Of a stretch of 6,315 nt of DNA, positions 1 to 6,315 are shown piece by piece (position 1 is the stretch's first letter; each line of letters starts with the position of its first letter). Under the pieces are notes generated by a model. It did no database searches and was not told the DNA's origin. It worked only from the letters and a program-made list of their open reading frames with translations. The position numbers and the translations under genes are program-made. Origin of the DNA: JACJXF01 sp964349045 (GTDB lineage Bacteria; Bacteroidota; Bacteroidia; Bacteroidales; GCA-2748055); assembly GCA_964349045.1 (NCBI GenBank), contig CAYGFI010000228.1, positions 1 to 6,315 of the forward strand, read 5' to 3'.

Positions 1-558
1 TTCACAAGGTCCCAGGCAATTACCAATATGAAATTCCAGACATTTTTTTATTTTATTCTTGCTAATATTTTCCTCCGAGAGATTATGCGGACATGTTCTG
101 AGTTTATATAATTGACGGATCAGGGTCAATAAGGTTTTTACGGTAAAGGCAGAGGTATAGGGGCCATAGTATTTCGATCCGTCGGATACTAATGTTCTTG
201 TTGAAAAGACTCTTGGAAAACGTTCATTTTTAACACATATCCAGGGAAATGTTTTATCGTCCTTCAGGTTAACATTATATTTAGGCTTGTATTTTTTAAC
301 AAGATTATTTTCAAGAAGCAGGGCATCAGATTCAGTATCAACAACGATATGTTTAACATCAGCAATCTTTTTTACAAGAACCCGAAGTTTATTGTTTTCA
401 TGATGAATTTTTGTGAAATATGAGGAAACTCTCTTTCTCAGATTTTTTGCTTTCCCGATATATAGAAGCGAACCCGCAGTATCGTAGAATTGATAAACGC
501 CCGGTTTTCCTGGCAGGTTTATGATAATATTTTTAAATAAATCCTGATCCTCTTTCAT
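1..558 (-). CDS. uvrC: UvrABC excinuclease subunit C, N-terminal part (cut by window edge)
   Basis: UvrC is the nuclease of bacterial nucleotide excision repair. It binds the UvrB-DNA complex and makes the 3' and then the 5' incision around a lesion. I translated this strand by hand from the ATG at 558; it stays open for 186 codons to position 1, so only the N-terminal third is present. A GIY-YIG nuclease domain fills about residues 14-97: GVY at 20-22, YIG at 33-35, KNLRKRV with Arg41, and the metal-binding Glu83 in LLLENNLVKK. After it comes the conserved YYGPY segment (130-134). Four cysteines at 156, 173, 181 and 185 (ending in CLGPC) match the cluster reported to bind an iron-sulphur centre in UvrC. 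The UvrB-binding, RNase H-like and HhH domains lie outside the window. The gene starts 16 bases after the ade stop, so the two are probably co-transcribed. No Shine-Dalgarno sequence is visible. Confidence 0.96.
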   Translation of the reverse strand, partial: MKEDQDLFKNIIINLPGKPGVYQFYDTAGSLLYIGKAKNLRKRVSSYFTKIHHENNKLRVLVKKIADVKHIVVDTESDALLLENNLVKKYKPKYNVNLKDDKTFPWICVKNERFPRVFSTRTLVSDGSKYYGPYTSAFTVKTLLTLIRQLYKLRTCPHNLSEENISKNKIKKCLEFHIGNCLGPCE

Positions 559-574
559 ATTAACCGGAAGGAAA

Positions 575-2206
575 TTAGGTTACGTATAAGTTGCTAAAAC
601 TAAAATTTTTTCCGTCAAAAAGACCTTTATTGCTAAGTTTTAATTCCGGAATAACCAAAAGGGCCATAAAGCTAAGGGTCATAAATGGAGCTTTCAGGCG
701 ACATCCGAGATCTTCCGTAATTTTATTTACTTCCTTATATTTTTTTGCAACATATTCGGCATTTCTATCTGAAATAATCCCTGCTATGGGAAGTGTTATT
801 CCGTAAATTCGAGACCCGTCATGAACAGCAATACCTCCCCTGTTGGAAATAATCCAATTGATACATTCAGCAATTTCCCTATTGCTAACACCAACCGCAA
901 TAATATTGTGAGAATCATGAGCGATAGAACTCGCTATTGCACCTCTTGACAGATTAAAATTCTTAATAAACGCAACTGCAGGTGATTCTGTAACATAACG
1001 ATTCAGCACAACAAGTTTCAAAATATCCTGATTGGTATCAGACAAGAGGTCTGTTTTTCCTTTGAGCGTTGCATTCATTGATTTAGTTATCAGTTCGCCA
1101 TCCTTAACTAAAATTACTTTAATATGATTGCTCAAAGGTGGAACCTTCAGTGCTTCTTCAGTTATACAGGTTGCATTAAATCTATTTAATATTTTCTGAT
1201 CCGGAATTTCAGATAAGCCAGCTAAGCGATCGTATACCTTTATACCCGATATATAAGTTTCTGAGACTTTAAAAGAAATCAGATCATCGACCCTGATAAA
1301 ATCAGCTGCATCTCCAAGCCGAAGAAGCCCAAGATTTAACTTATAGTGATTTACGGGATTCACAGAAACTGTGCGCAAAAGGTTAAAGATGTTAACCCCT
1401 TTCAGTACAGCTTTTTTTAAAAGTAAATTAATATGTCCTTCCAATAGATCATCAGGATGAAGATCATCAGAACAGAGAAATACTTTATCCGGGTATCTAT
1501 CAATAAGTGTCCAGAGAGCCTCAAAATTTTTTGCTGCGCTTCCTTCCCTTATCTGAATGATCATTCCCCTATTAATTTTTTCGATTGCCTCATCAAGGTT
1601 GGAACATTCATGATCGGTCTCGATTCCGGCATCGATATATTTTTTCAAATTCTCTCCTGTAAGTCCAGGTGCATGTCCATCGATATTTCGATTATACTTT
1701 TTAGCAATCCGTATTTTATTAAGAACATCTGGGTCACCATAAATTACTCCCGGGTAGTTCATAAGTTCGGATAAGAATAGCAGATGTTGATTTTTAAACA
1801 ATGATTCGATTTCGCTGGCTGATATTTCTGCACCGGAAGATTCAAATTTTGTTGCCGGCACACAGCTCGGAGCTCCGAAGAAGAATTTCATTTCAGAACC
1901 CGCTGCGTTTTCTATCATATATTTAACCCCTTCAATTCCTAAAACGTTGGCAATTTCATGTGGATCAGAAACGGCAGCAATAGTTCCGTGCGACAAAGCA
2001 ACACGTCCAAAATTCTGTGGAGTAAGCATAGAACTTTCGATGTGGACATGTGAATCAACCAGTCCGGGAAGTAAAAAAGAATTAGTTTTGGCTGATGATT
2101 TTTTAATTGACTTAATTATTCCATCTTCAACAACAATTTCAGCCGGATAAATCTCTTCGTTGAAGAGATCTACAATATTTCCAAGATATTTCTTCGATAA
2201 ATTCAT
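575..2206 (-). CDS. ade: Adenine deaminase
   Basis: Adenine deaminase converts adenine to hypoxanthine and ammonia in cytoplasmic purine salvage. The 543-residue product has the full architecture of the amidohydrolase-superfamily Ade proteins. The metal-site motifs are HVHIESS (53-59), DPHEIANV (81-88), DGHAPGLTG (176-184), TDHE (197-200) and CSDD (245-248). A composite beta-sandwich is formed by the N-terminal strands plus roughly 285-330. The Ade-specific C-terminal domain carries HDSHN (430-434) and a GGIAVHDG segment. Length is close to that of known bacterial Ade. I chose the ATG at 2206, giving MNLSKKYLGN. A longer frame runs up to 2389, but its extra 61 codons read through the parS pair and the mnmG 3' end and resemble no Ade. 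The gene follows mnmG by 43 bases, almost all of them parS, and precedes uvrC by 16. No Shine-Dalgarno sequence is seen. All metal-ligand motifs look intact, so activity is expected. Confidence 0.95.
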   Translation of the reverse strand: MNLSKKYLGNIVDLFNEEIYPAEIVVEDGIIKSIKKSSAKTNSFLLPGLVDSHVHIESSMLTPQNFGRVALSHGTIAAVSDPHEIANVLGIEGVKYMIENAAGSEMKFFFGAPSCVPATKFESSGAEISASEIESLFKNQHLLFLSELMNYPGVIYGDPDVLNKIRIAKKYNRNIDGHAPGLTGENLKKYIDAGIETDHECSNLDEAIEKINRGMIIQIREGSAAKNFEALWTLIDRYPDKVFLCSDDLHPDDLLEGHINLLLKKAVLKGVNIFNLLRTVSVNPVNHYKLNLGLLRLGDAADFIRVDDLISFKVSETYISGIKVYDRLAGLSEIPDQKILNRFNATCITEEALKVPPLSNHIKVILVKDGELITKSMNATLKGKTDLLSDTNQDILKLVVLNRYVTESPAVAFIKNFNLSRGAIASSIAHDSHNIIAVGVSNREIAECINWIISNRGGIAVHDGSRIYGITLPIAGIISDRNAEYVAKKYKEVNKITEDLGCRLKAPFMTLSFMALLVIPELKLSNKGLFDGKNFSFSNLYVT

Positions 2207-2217
2207 ACACTTTTTAA

Positions 2218-2233
2218 TGTTCCACGTGGAACA
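2218..2233. promoter_or_regulatory. parS: parS centromere site, copy 1
   Basis: The sequence TGTTCCACGTGGAACA is a perfect 16-bp palindrome. It fits the broadly conserved chromosomal parS consensus bound by ParB (the Bacillus form is TGTTTCACGTGAAACA, and the C/G variant occurs in Pseudomonas). ParB loads at parS as a CTP-dependent clamp, and with ParA it segregates the origin region. The site sits in the mnmG-ade gap. ParA and ParB genes are not in this window. Confidence 0.9.
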
Positions 2234-2249
2234 TGTTCCACGTGGAACA
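2234..2249. promoter_or_regulatory. parS: parS centromere site, copy 2
   Basis: This is a second, identical TGTTCCACGTGGAACA. It begins on the base immediately after copy 1 ends, so the two sites have zero spacing. It directly abuts the last base of the mnmG stop codon at 2250. The exact duplication makes a chance match very unlikely. Confidence 0.9.
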
Positions 2250-4124
2250 TTACCTACCCATATACAATAATAAGACGCTGATATCTGCAGGTGAAACTCC
2301 GCTGATTCTTGAGGCCTCCCCAATTGTATCGGGTTTGACACGTGTAAGCTTCTGTCTTGCTTCAATGGATAAAGAAGCCAGATTATCATAATGTATATCG
2401 CCTTTTATTTTAATACTTTCCAGGCGCTTTATTTTATCTGCAATTAATTTTTCTCTTTCAATATAACCTTTGTATTTAATTTCTATCTCCGTTGATTCAA
2501 GTATTTCATCCCTTCTTGTGCCAAATAAAACCGTTAATTCTCTTAAGCCCGGGATCAAATCAATTAATTCTATAAGATAAATTTGTGGTCGCCTTAGAAT
2601 TTCAATGACCTTCAGTTTTTGGTTAATAGGTACTGTTCCATTAGCTATTAATAAAGGATTTATCATTTCAGGAAAAATGCTTGTTTTCTCCAATAGCCGT
2701 TTAATTTCTTTTTTCCATTCTCTCTTTTGAACAAGAAGAGCATATCTCCTTTCATCAGCAAGGCCTAACCTGTACGAAATCTCAGTAAGCCGATCGTCAG
2801 CATCATCCTGTCGTAAAAGTATTCTATATTCAGCTCTCGATGTAAACATCCGGTAAGGTTCATCAACTCCCTTTGTTATTAAATCATCGATAAGTACTCC
2901 AATATAAGCCTGATCTCTACTCAATATAAATTCTCCTTTACCCTGTACCTTAAGGGAGGAATTAATTCCAGCCATAATTCCCTGGGCGGCAGCTTCCTCA
3001 TACCCGGTTGTTCCATTGATTTGCCCTGCGAAGTATAAACCCGATATTTTCTTAGTTTCTAACGTGTGTTTAAGTTGTACCGGAGGATAATAATCATATT
3101 CTATAGCGTAACCCGGACGGAATATCTTAACATTTTCAAGTCCTTTTATTTTTCTTAAAGATTCGTATTGTACATTCCATGGTAACGAAGAGCTAAAACC
3201 GTTAATATAATATTCAATTGTATCATTGCCTTCAGGTTCCAAAAAAAGCTGATGATTCTCTTTTCCTTCAAAAGTATGAATTTTATCTTCTATACTAGGG
3301 CAGTATCGTGGTCCAATACTTTTTATTGTACCATTATACATGGGTGAATCTTCAAGTCCTGTCCTAATATTATCATGAACGTCCAGATTTGTAAACGCTA
3401 TATAACAAGGTCTATGCTTGGAATAATCAACTTCATAATCCAGGAAAGAGAATTTTCTTTTTTCAACTTCTCCTGGCTGTTCAGCTAATTTTGAGAAGTT
3501 AACGGTACGTCCATCAATACGTGCCGGAGTACCCGTTTTCATTCTTCCCACATCGAATCCATATTCTTTTAACTGCTCAGATATTCCCAAAGAAGCAGGT
3601 TCTGATGCCCTGCCTCCCTGAATTTGAGTCCTTCCGATATGCATTAATCCATTCTGAAAAGTTCCGTTAGTAAGTATAACCGTTTTCGAATAGAAACTCA
3701 TTCCAATTTTTGTATTTATTCCTTTTATAGTTCCATCAACAATGATAAGTGAAACAACCATATCCTGCCAAAAATCCAAATTATTTGTTTTTTCCAGTAA
3801 TTCTCTCCATTTTATACTGAATCTTGTTCGATCACATTGAGCCCTGGGGCTCCACATTGCCGGGCCTTTTGAACGATTCAGCAATCGATATTGGATCATT
3901 GTAGCGTCAGTAACCAATCCCGAATATCCTCCAAGTGCATCAATTTCACGTACAATCTGACCTTTTGCCACTCCACCCATAGCCGGATTACAACTCATCT
4001 GTCCAAACTTTGTCATATCCATGGTGATTAACAAAGTTTTACAACCCAGATTAGCAGCAGCAGCAGCAGCTTCACATCCAGCATGCCCCGCACCAACCAC
4101 AATTACATCATACTCAGGTAACAT
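2250..4124 (-). CDS. mnmG: tRNA uridine-5-carboxymethylaminomethyl modification enzyme MnmG (GidA)
   Basis: MnmG is the FAD-binding half of the MnmE-MnmG complex, which adds the carboxymethylaminomethyl group to wobble uridine U34 of certain tRNAs. The 624-residue product is full length for the family. It opens with the FAD Rossmann motif GAGHAG (11-16), followed by CNPAMGG (45-51), GGRASEP (170-176) and KTGTPARIDGRT (196-207). The invariant cysteine is in YCPSIEDK (Cys275), and the second FAD-contact block is FAGQINGTTGYEEAAAQG. The C-terminal helical, tRNA/MnmE-binding domain ends in ISGVSPADISVLLLYMGR. I chose the ATG at 4124 because it puts the protein start a few residues before the Rossmann strand, as in homologues. 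A TTG farther up (4163) would add 13 residues but lies upstream of a probable promoter box. The gene lies 60 bases after ybeY. A run of six GCT codons encodes Ala19-24. The MnmE gene is not in the window. Confidence 0.98.
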   Translation of the reverse strand: MLPEYDVIVVGAGHAGCEAAAAAANLGCKTLLITMDMTKFGQMSCNPAMGGVAKGQIVREIDALGGYSGLVTDATMIQYRLLNRSKGPAMWSPRAQCDRTRFSIKWRELLEKTNNLDFWQDMVVSLIIVDGTIKGINTKIGMSFYSKTVILTNGTFQNGLMHIGRTQIQGGRASEPASLGISEQLKEYGFDVGRMKTGTPARIDGRTVNFSKLAEQPGEVEKRKFSFLDYEVDYSKHRPCYIAFTNLDVHDNIRTGLEDSPMYNGTIKSIGPRYCPSIEDKIHTFEGKENHQLFLEPEGNDTIEYYINGFSSSLPWNVQYESLRKIKGLENVKIFRPGYAIEYDYYPPVQLKHTLETKKISGLYFAGQINGTTGYEEAAAQGIMAGINSSLKVQGKGEFILSRDQAYIGVLIDDLITKGVDEPYRMFTSRAEYRILLRQDDADDRLTEISYRLGLADERRYALLVQKREWKKEIKRLLEKTSIFPEMINPLLIANGTVPINQKLKVIEILRRPQIYLIELIDLIPGLRELTVLFGTRRDEILESTEIEIKYKGYIEREKLIADKIKRLESIKIKGDIHYDNLASLSIEARQKLTRVKPDTIGEASRISGVSPADISVLLLYMGR

Positions 4125-4140
4125 AATTTTTAATTTACCG

Positions 4141-4148
4141 CAAAGATA
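4141..4148 (-). promoter_or_regulatory. Probable Bacteroidota-type -7 promoter box for mnmG
   Basis: On the minus strand the bases read TATCTTTG, an exact match to the Bacteroidota housekeeping -7 consensus TAnnTTTG. The box lies in the 60-base gap between ybeY and mnmG and ends 16 bases before the mnmG ATG, implying a very short leader. No clear TTTG -33 element is seen at the usual spacing: a TTG at 4163-4161 is too close. The call therefore rests on the -7 box and its position. Confidence 0.45.
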
Positions 4149-4184
4149 ATTATTTAAAAACAATATAAATAATCACCGTCTGCT

Positions 4185-4607
4185 TCAACTTAGAGGAAAT
4201 CGTTTGAGGGCTTCATCCTCCTCTTCATGAATTTTCTTTTTTAAATCCGGGGAGTTATCATCATGGCCCATAAGGTGGAGTATTCCATGAATAATTACGC
4301 GTTTCAATTCTTGCTGAAAGCTAGTATTAAAAATCAGAGTGTTTTCTTTAATTCGATCTATACAAATAAACAAATCACCGGAAATTAGATTTGCTTCATT
4401 ATAATTAAAAGTGATAATATCAGTATAGAAATTGTGATTCAGATATTTCTTATTTAACTCCAAAAGAAAATCGTCAGAGCAGAAAATCAAATTTATCATG
4501 CCTGTTTTAAATGATCTTCTGAGAATTTCAGAATTTATCCATTTTCTGAAAGCGCTTTTCTCTTTCAGAATAAAACTAATATCAGCAGAATGAAAAGAAA
4601 GAGGCAA
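4185..4607 (-). CDS. ybeY: Endoribonuclease YbeY (16S rRNA maturation, ribosome quality control)
   Basis: YbeY is a small metal-dependent RNase needed for 16S rRNA 3'-end maturation and 70S ribosome quality control. The 140-residue product carries the family blocks LNKKYLNHNFYTDIITF (about 51-67), GDLFICIDRI (77-86) and the metal-binding HGILHLMGHDD (107-117). In the classical H-x3-H-x5-H motif the third position is Asp117 rather than His, and the usual Arg of the NxxYR block is Leu56. As I recall, both differences are common in Bacteroidota YbeY, so the gene need not be defective. The start is taken as TTG at 4607: an in-frame stop lies three codons upstream, and the first internal ATG (residue 37) would delete conserved sequence. 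It begins two bases after the stop of the preceding GHKL ATPase gene, which suggests translational coupling. Confidence 0.93.
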   Translation of the reverse strand: MPLSFHSADISFILKEKSAFRKWINSEILRRSFKTGMINLIFCSDDFLLELNKKYLNHNFYTDIITFNYNEANLISGDLFICIDRIKENTLIFNTSFQQELKRVIIHGILHLMGHDDNSPDLKKKIHEEEDEALKRFPLS

Positions 4608-4609
4608 TT

Positions 4610-5008
4610 TTATTTAAGGCTAAAAGTAAGTTGAACGATTCGTCCATTTTCGAAAAATTCAATCTGATCAGACAATTTTTGCATAAGGAAAACTCCTCTT
4701 CCATTTATTTTTTCAATATTTTCCGGAGAGGTAGGATCCGGTATACTTTTATAATCAAATCCACTCCCCTGATCCTGAACCCGGAGAATAATTCTATATT
4801 TCTCCTTTTTCAAAACTATATTCACCTCTTTATCTTTTTGTCCTTTATTCCCGTGCTGAATTGCATTATTAGCTGCCTCGAGTGTAGCAATAAGCAAATT
4901 TCCGTAAATCTCATCTGTAAGTGAAAGGTCAGTAGCCACTTCATCAACAAATTTTTCAACACTTCGCAGGTTTTCAGATATTGACTTTATCTTAAGTACT
5001 TTTTTCAT
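4610..5008 (-). CDS. Anti-sigma-type GHKL ATPase / serine kinase (RsbW-like)
   Basis: This is a stand-alone HATPase_c domain of the RsbW/SpoIIAB type. In well-studied relatives such proteins bind a sigma factor and phosphorylate an anti-anti-sigma partner. The 132-residue product shows the N-box E44-AANNAIQHG (Glu44, Asn48, His52), the G1 box DQGSGF (79-84) and the G2 box NGRGVFLM (102-109), all expected for ATP binding. It has no sensor, membrane or response-regulator domain. I chose the ATG at 5008 (MKKVLKIKS), just ahead of the first beta strand. ATGs at 5017 and 5044 would add a short aromatic N-terminus of no recognised function. It lies 82 bases after the EnvC-like gene and two bases before ybeY. 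No sigma factor, RsbV-like STAS protein or PP2C phosphatase gene is in the window, so its partner is unknown. A GHKL gene next to ybeY is, to my knowledge, common in Bacteroidota. Confidence 0.85.
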   Translation of the reverse strand: MKKVLKIKSISENLRSVEKFVDEVATDLSLTDEIYGNLLIATLEAANNAIQHGNKGQKDKEVNIVLKKEKYRIILRVQDQGSGFDYKSIPDPTSPENIEKINGRGVFLMQKLSDQIEFFENGRIVQLTFSLK

Positions 5009-5056
5009 ATTATACATCAGAAAATAGTGGAAATAATAAAGCATACCTTTATACTT

Positions 5057-5085
5057 AAAAAAATAAAAAAGGTTACCTTTTTTAT
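5057..5085 (-). terminator. Probable intrinsic terminator after the EnvC-like gene
   Basis: Five bases after the stop codon of the EnvC-like gene, the minus strand has an A-rich/T-rich stem of about ten pairs (5085-5076 with 5072-5063). The stem holds only two G-C pairs, at its top, and encloses a three-base loop. A run of six T residues follows (5062-5057). The shape suits Rho-independent termination, although the stem is weak and some read-through into the GHKL gene is likely. The block is also symmetric enough to act on the opposite strand, but no plus-strand gene is present. Confidence 0.45.
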
Positions 5086-5090
5086 ACTAT

Positions 5091-6296
5091 TTATTTACTA
5101 AGCCACAATTCGGGGTTTTGAGTAAGCTTATCTTTCCAAAGTTCAAAGTGCAATCTTGATGCATTTTCCTGATCAGTAAACACAGTTCCAATTACAGATT
5201 TAGTTTTTATTTTATCACCCGCCTTAACTTTTACATCGATAAGATTTTGATAAACCGTCCTATACTCTCCATGTTTAATAATAACCGTGTAATTTGCTCC
5301 TAAAATAGCTATAACCTTAGTAACCTCTCCATCAAAAATTGATCGTATTTCTGTTCCCGGCACCGTATTTATGTCGATGCCATTATTTCTAATTTTAACG
5401 CCCTTCAAAACAGGATGATTTTGATCTCCGTATTTACCTGTTAACACACCTTGCTCAGAAGGCCAAGGAAGCCGTCCCCTATTTTTATTAAAATCAGAAG
5501 AAATTAGTTTTTGCTCGGGTGTCAGGATTTCAGTCCCTTTTGTATTTCTAACTCTTGCAGCTTCTTCTTCAATAATTCTTCTAATTTCCTTTTCTATTTC
5601 TGACTGAATCCTTTCTCTCTCCTTAATTTCCTTTTTTAATTCACCTTCTTTTTTTTGTAAAGAATGAATAAGTGTTATGTTTCTTTCCCTATCTCTATCC
5701 AAAGCAAGTAACTCCATTTTTCGTTCATAAAGCAATCTCTCATTCTTCTTTTTATTTTCAATTAATTCTGAATTTTTTATATTTAGATTCTGCTTTTCAG
5801 CTTGAAGTTTTTCAACCATATCGCTCCTATACCGGGCAAGATATTTCAAGTATTTAACCCTTTGATAGGCCTGATTAAAATCAAGAGAGGAAAATATATA
5901 CATCAAGGCATAATCAGAATCAAGGTTTTTTGAAGCAGCAATAATCAACCTGCTATAATCATTTTTTAAGTTAGATATTTTACGTTCAATTTCAATAATC
6001 TCTCTTTTATTAGATTCAATGTCGCTCATTAAAAAAGAAAGTTCATCGGAAATATTATCCATAACAACCAACCTTAACTCAATGTTCTGTTGAATAAGAT
6101 TTAATTGATTGAGTGTAGTATTTTTAGATTCAGCTGTTTGATCAAGTAGTTTTCTGGAATAGTTAAGTTTACTGATATTATCCAGTTTCTTCTTTTCAAG
6201 ATCTCTTGAGGACTGACAAAAAACGTTTCCCCCGGTGAACAAGTGCAACAATATTTCCAAAAGAAAAAAATTTACTATTTTAGAATATAATTTCAC
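5091..6296 (-). CDS. EnvC-like murein hydrolase activator: secreted coiled coil plus degenerate LytM/M23 domain
   Basis: Proteins of this type act in the periplasm and switch on N-acetylmuramoyl-L-alanine amidases that split septal peptidoglycan. The 401-residue product has an N-terminal signal peptide: basic start, hydrophobic core at about 8-20 and likely cleavage near Cys27-Gln28. The lipobox is not convincing. A long Lys/Glu-rich coiled coil spans about 31-250, and a LytM/M23 domain about 277-401 opens with WPSEQGVLTGKYG. Zinc-peptidase residues are only partly kept. Asp308 and His383 remain, but the His of HxxxD is Asn304, the first His of HxH is Arg381, and YAHL reads YQNL. This argues for an activator rather than a peptidase. 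The start is GTG at 6296: an in-frame stop lies at 6309-6311 and no ATG intervenes. What lies upstream is outside the window. A probable terminator follows the gene. Confidence 0.88.
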   Translation of the reverse strand: MKLYSKIVNFFLLEILLHLFTGGNVFCQSSRDLEKKKLDNISKLNYSRKLLDQTAESKNTTLNQLNLIQQNIELRLVVMDNISDELSFLMSDIESNKREIIEIERKISNLKNDYSRLIIAASKNLDSDYALMYIFSSLDFNQAYQRVKYLKYLARYRSDMVEKLQAEKQNLNIKNSELIENKKKNERLLYERKMELLALDRDRERNITLIHSLQKKEGELKKEIKERERIQSEIEKEIRRIIEEEAARVRNTKGTEILTPEQKLISSDFNKNRGRLPWPSEQGVLTGKYGDQNHPVLKGVKIRNNGIDINTVPGTEIRSIFDGEVTKVIAILGANYTVIIKHGEYRTVYQNLIDVKVKAGDKIKTKSVIGTVFTDQENASRLHFELWKDKLTQNPELWLSK

Positions 6297-6315
6297 GGTA
6301 TTTATTATTTACAAC

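Larger units (their letters stand above)
2215..2252. repeat. 38-bp perfect palindrome made by two tandem parS copies
   Basis: Two identical 16-bp palindromes placed head to tail make one larger palindrome. The flanking bases TAA/TTA-type (2215-2217 and 2250-2252) extend the symmetry to 38 bp without a mismatch. The mnmG stop codon (TAA on the minus strand, 2252-2250) forms one end, and the other end lies eight bases before the ade ATG. In a mnmG-ade transcript this could fold either as one hairpin of about 17 bp with a four-base loop or as two short hairpins. No U-tract follows on either strand, so it does not look like an intrinsic terminator. Confidence 0.9.

Noticed and set aside
591..2150. 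Plus-strand open frames opposite ade (591-806, 1457-1774, 1947-2150).
   Set aside because: They lie antisense to a well-supported conserved gene, have no recognisable domains and show no start signals.
2207..2389. An upstream in-frame extension of ade by 61 codons.
   Set aside because: It overlaps the mnmG coding end and reads through both parS copies. Its residues look unlike any Ade N-terminus, and the ATG at 2206 gives the normal family start and length.
4053..4070. Six tandem AGC trinucleotides, a possible phase-variable microsatellite.
   Set aside because: It is in frame inside mnmG and encodes Ala19-24 in an Ala-rich helix that is normal for the family. Slippage by whole units would not switch the gene off.
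4125..4163. A TTG-initiated 13-codon extension of mnmG.
   Set aside because: The ATG at 4124 gives the usual MnmG N-terminus just before the Rossmann strand, and a probable promoter box lies inside the extension.
5044..5088. Imperfect direct repeat: TACCTTTATACT at 5044-5055 and TACCTTTTTTATACT at 5074-5088.
   Set aside because: It is short, AT-rich and part of the probable terminator region. There are only two copies, and they differ in length, so it is not convincing as a binding site.
4631..5857. Plus-strand open frames at 4631-4924 and 5672-5857.
   Set aside because: They are mirror frames of the GHKL ATPase and of the EnvC-like coiled coil. Their Phe/Ser-rich composition is what reverse-reading Lys/Glu-rich genes gives.
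1..6315. Mobile element, CRISPR array, tRNA, rRNA, riboswitch or defence system.
   Set aside because: Reading through, I saw no transposase or integrase, no spaced repeats, no tRNA-like cloverleaf and no long untranslated leader. The window is filled with conserved housekeeping genes.

Overview
The window looks like a stretch of core chromosome from a member of the Bacteroidota, probably Bacteroidales- or Marinilabiliales-like and possibly uncultured. The reasons are an AT-rich composition, no Shine-Dalgarno sequences before the starts, a TAnnTTTG-type -7 box before mnmG, and Bacteroidota-style sequence signatures in YbeY, MnmG and the EnvC-like protein. The species cannot be named from the sequence alone.

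All six genes lie on the minus strand, so they read from right to left. From 6296 down to 5091 is a secreted coiled-coil/LytM protein (EnvC-like). A likely intrinsic terminator (5057-5085) follows its stop codon. Next are a small GHKL anti-sigma-type ATPase (5008-4610), ybeY (4607-4185, TTG start, two bases after the previous stop) and mnmG (4124-2250), which has a probable promoter of its own in the 60-base gap. After mnmG come two perfect, directly abutting 16-bp parS palindromes (2218-2249). Then follow ade (adenine deaminase, 2206-575) and the 5' part of uvrC (558 to beyond position 1). The uvrC fragment is open through the left edge. No gap between genes exceeds about 85 bases, so there is no long unexplained intergenic stretch.

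Functionally this is housekeeping: cell-wall splitting at division (EnvC-like), ribosome RNA processing (YbeY), tRNA wobble-uridine modification (MnmG), purine salvage (Ade) and nucleotide excision repair (UvrC), plus one regulatory ATPase without a visible partner. The tandem parS pair implies that ParB loads here, so the region is probably close to the replication origin. I found no mobile element, CRISPR array, tRNA, rRNA or defence system. The most distinctive signal is the double parS, which forms a 38-bp perfect palindrome. It absorbs the mnmG stop codon and ends eight bases before the ade start.
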